From: Thermoprotei archaeon
Lineage (GTDB): Archaea; Thermoproteota; Thermoprotei_A; Sulfolobales; NBVN01
NCBI GenBank assembly: GCA_003661745.1
Contig: QMWS01000060.1
Span: 1 to 5,231 of the forward strand
Direction of reading: 5' to 3'
DNA: 5,231 bases
The notes under the pieces are model-generated. The model made no database searches. It saw only the letters and a program-made list of their open reading frames with translations, and was not told where the DNA came from. Positions 4,024 through 5,231 of the stretch are shown one piece after another. Every line of letters begins with the position of its first letter. Position 1 is the first letter of the stretch. The translations under genes were made by a program, and so were the position numbers.

Positions 4024-4863
4024 GTGAGGATTCTGGATAAGCTCTACATAGGTACTGCTGGTATTCCCCACTCGACGCCTAAGAAGTCTACGCCCGAGGG
4101 CGTCAAGAGAATTGCTGAGTTAGGGCTTGACGCTATGGAGATTGAGTTTGTTCGTGGTGTGAGGATGAAGGCTGACCTAGCTAGCAAGACTAGGGAAGTA
4201 GCAGTAGGTAATGGTGTAGTACTCACCGTCCATGCTCCCTACTTTATTAACCTACTTTCTGATGACCCTGCTAAGGTGAGTGCTTCAGTAAAGCGTATTG
4301 TTGAGTCTGCACGTATTGGCTACCTGGCTGGCGCTTGGTCCGTAGTTTTTCATGCAGGCTACTATGGGAAGTATGACTCGCAGACCGCCATTAAGATAGT
4401 TAGGGATCATCTAGGGAAAATAATTGACACACTCAACGACTTAGGCATTAGGATATGGGTTAGACCTGAAACAATGGGTGCCTTAGCCGAGTTCGGAAGC
4501 CTCGAAGAAGTCATTAGTACCGTTGAGGGCATGGACCTCGCTCTGCCTTGTATTGACTTCGCGCACATATATGCTAGGAGTTTAGGTAAAATAAACAGCT
4601 ATGAAGACTTCAAGAGGATTCTCGAGGTAATTGAAGAGAGGCTAGGAAGGGAGGCCCTAAACAATATGCACATCCATCTATCCGGCATGGAGTACGGTCC
4701 TCGAGGAGAGAGGAGGCACCTAAATCTTCAGGAATCAGAGATTAACTGGGTCGATATCCTCAAAGTAATTAAAGAGTTTAACGTGAAAGGAGTTCTAATA
4801 TGCGAATCACCTAACTTGGAGGAAGACGCACTACTGATTAAGAAGACCTTAGAGTCCTTATAA
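4024..4863 (+). CDS. nfo: Endonuclease IV family (AP endonuclease family 2) protein
   Basis: 279 residues from the GTG at 4024, close to the 285 of E. coli Nfo. It is a TIM-barrel protein that cleaves the phosphodiester bond 5' of abasic sites in base excision repair. The metal-ligand pattern aligns almost residue for residue with E. coli: H70 (VHAPY; E. coli His69), H110 (VFHAGYY; His109), E149 (RPETMG; Glu145), D178 and H181 (CIDFAH; Asp179, His182), H218 (HIHLSG; His216), H232 (ERRHLNL; His231) and E261 (LICESP; Glu261). The E. coli Asp229 position, two residues before that His, appears as R230, with E229 next to it, so one Zn ligand is changed or shifted; I believe related archaeal proteins show the same GERRHL form. 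Xylose isomerase-like barrels are a distant alternative, but the ordered ligand set favours Nfo. It has a candidate promoter and GGGTG just upstream and is convergent with the small ORF downstream. Confidence 0.9.
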   Translation: MRILDKLYIGTAGIPHSTPKKSTPEGVKRIAELGLDAMEIEFVRGVRMKADLASKTREVAVGNGVVLTVHAPYFINLLSDDPAKVSASVKRIVESARIGYLAGAWSVVFHAGYYGKYDSQTAIKIVRDHLGKIIDTLNDLGIRIWVRPETMGALAEFGSLEEVISTVEGMDLALPCIDFAHIYARSLGKINSYEDFKRILEVIEERLGREALNNMHIHLSGMEYGPRGERRHLNLQESEINWVDILKVIKEFNVKGVLICESPNLEEDALLIKKTLESL

Positions 4864-4872
4864 CACAAGCTG

Positions 4873-5049
4873 CTACTCCTCACACTTTATCCTAGGGTCA
4901 TCCACACATATGTTAAACCTCCTTAAGGCCTCACATATTTTGTCCAGCGGTATGAATGCTTTAGAGCCTCCTTCAGTAACTATTATTGCTGTTCTACCGT
5001 AAATCTCTACCTTAGCTTTTTCGCAGTTACCCTTCAAACTAATCACCAT
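4873..5049 (-). CDS. Small 58-residue protein of unknown function
   Basis: The minus-strand ATG at 5049-5047 opens a 58-codon frame ending in TAG at 4875-4873. I do not recognise the protein. It begins MVISLKGNCEKAKVEIYGRT, continues through a hydrophobic strand (AIIVTEG) and a likely helix (PLDKICEALRRF), and ends DDPRIKCEE. There are four cysteines (9, 39, 48 and 56), no membrane segment and no signal peptide; it looks like a small beta-beta-alpha domain. Support for coding: an in-frame TAG lies four codons upstream, so the start is fixed; GGGAG lies just before the ATG; a TATA-like TTAATTA lies about 45 bp upstream on this strand; and the AGG/ATA-type codon use matches the neighbours. It is convergent with the endonuclease IV gene, with 9 nt between the stops. 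Confidence 0.6.
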   Translation of the reverse strand: MVISLKGNCEKAKVEIYGRTAIIVTEGGSKAFIPLDKICEALRRFNICVDDPRIKCEE

Positions 5050-5231
5050 ACACTCCCGCTAAGCCCCACATGATAGTGCTGTCGAGAGTAATTAATTCAT
5101 CACCAGGCACTGCCTACGGTAGCTAACATGACGCCGCCATACCGAATAGCGTGCTACTACTCCGAACTTCAGGCACTACTAAACCTCAGTGGTCAGCTAA
5201 GCTAGCTTAACGAAGAGTATTCTGCTAATAC
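5050..5231. other. Right-hand end without a supportable gene
   Basis: No frame of useful length is open on either strand. The minus-strand TTAATTA near 5091-5097 may be the TATA box of the small ORF. Two short minus-strand frames enter from the right edge and stop at 5197-5199 (TAG) and 5202-5204 (TAG); one could be the C-terminus of a gene outside the window, but ten residues are too few to say. CAGGCACT occurs twice (5104-5111 and 5170-5177), probably by chance. Confidence 0.4.

Noticed and set aside
4044..4226. Minus-strand open frame of 60 codons opposite the start of the endonuclease IV gene
   Set aside because: Antisense shadow of a gene with a clear metal-ligand pattern; no independent support.
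5069..5103. C/D box guide RNA on the minus strand starting with GTGATGA (5103-5097)
   Set aside because: No CUGA D or D' box follows within the usual 50-60 nt.
5197..5231. C-terminus of a minus-strand gene entering from the right edge
   Set aside because: Two frames give only about 10 residues before a stop; nothing distinguishes a real gene end from chance.

Overview
The window looks like chromosomal DNA of a hyperthermophilic crenarchaeon (Thermoproteota, most likely Desulfurococcales or a close relative; the exact lineage is an inference). The signs are the archaeal gene order proteasome alpha - SBDS - exosome Rrp4, TATA-box promoters placed about 25-27 bp before leaderless or short-leader genes, TTG and GTG starts, and an initiator tRNA with bulge-helix-bulge (BHB) introns.

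Left part, minus strand (1-1484): psmA (20S proteasome alpha subunit), an SBDS ribosome-maturation protein, and the first codons of exosome subunit Rrp4. They form a tight operon with a 4-nt ATGA overlap and a 1-nt gap. It links protein degradation, 60S-type ribosome maturation and RNA decay. An AT-rich divergent promoter (about 1515-1532) separates it from a plus-strand DUF1152 gene (1563-2603).

Middle part, plus strand (2601-3929): an initiator tRNA-Met(CAU) gene interrupted twice. The 1206-nt intron A sits at the canonical 37/38 position and carries a double-motif LAGLIDADG homing endonuclease. The 18-nt intron B sits at 39/40. Both intron ends can be placed by BHB folding, and the spliced RNA is a perfect 77-nt archaeal initiator tRNA with encoded CCA. 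Three features make the locus unusual. First, the two tRNA parts are flanked inside the intron by a perfect 16-bp GC-rich complementary pair. Second, each part has its own TATA-like box 25 bp before its natural RNA start: A1 of the tRNA for the 5' part, and the first G of the complementary arm for the 3' part. This is the layout of split, trans-spliced tRNA half genes, with an endonuclease gene lying between the halves. Third, intron B's BHB is built partly from the 3' end of intron A, and intron A's anticodon stem is complete only once B is gone, so splicing should be ordered B then A. The endonuclease has its own TATA box and a leaderless ATG, but its frame holds a TAA at codon 25, so it may be decaying.

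Right part: an endonuclease IV family gene (4024-4863, plus), convergent with a small 58-codon minus-strand ORF (4873-5049) that I do not recognise. No supportable gene was found in 5050-5231.
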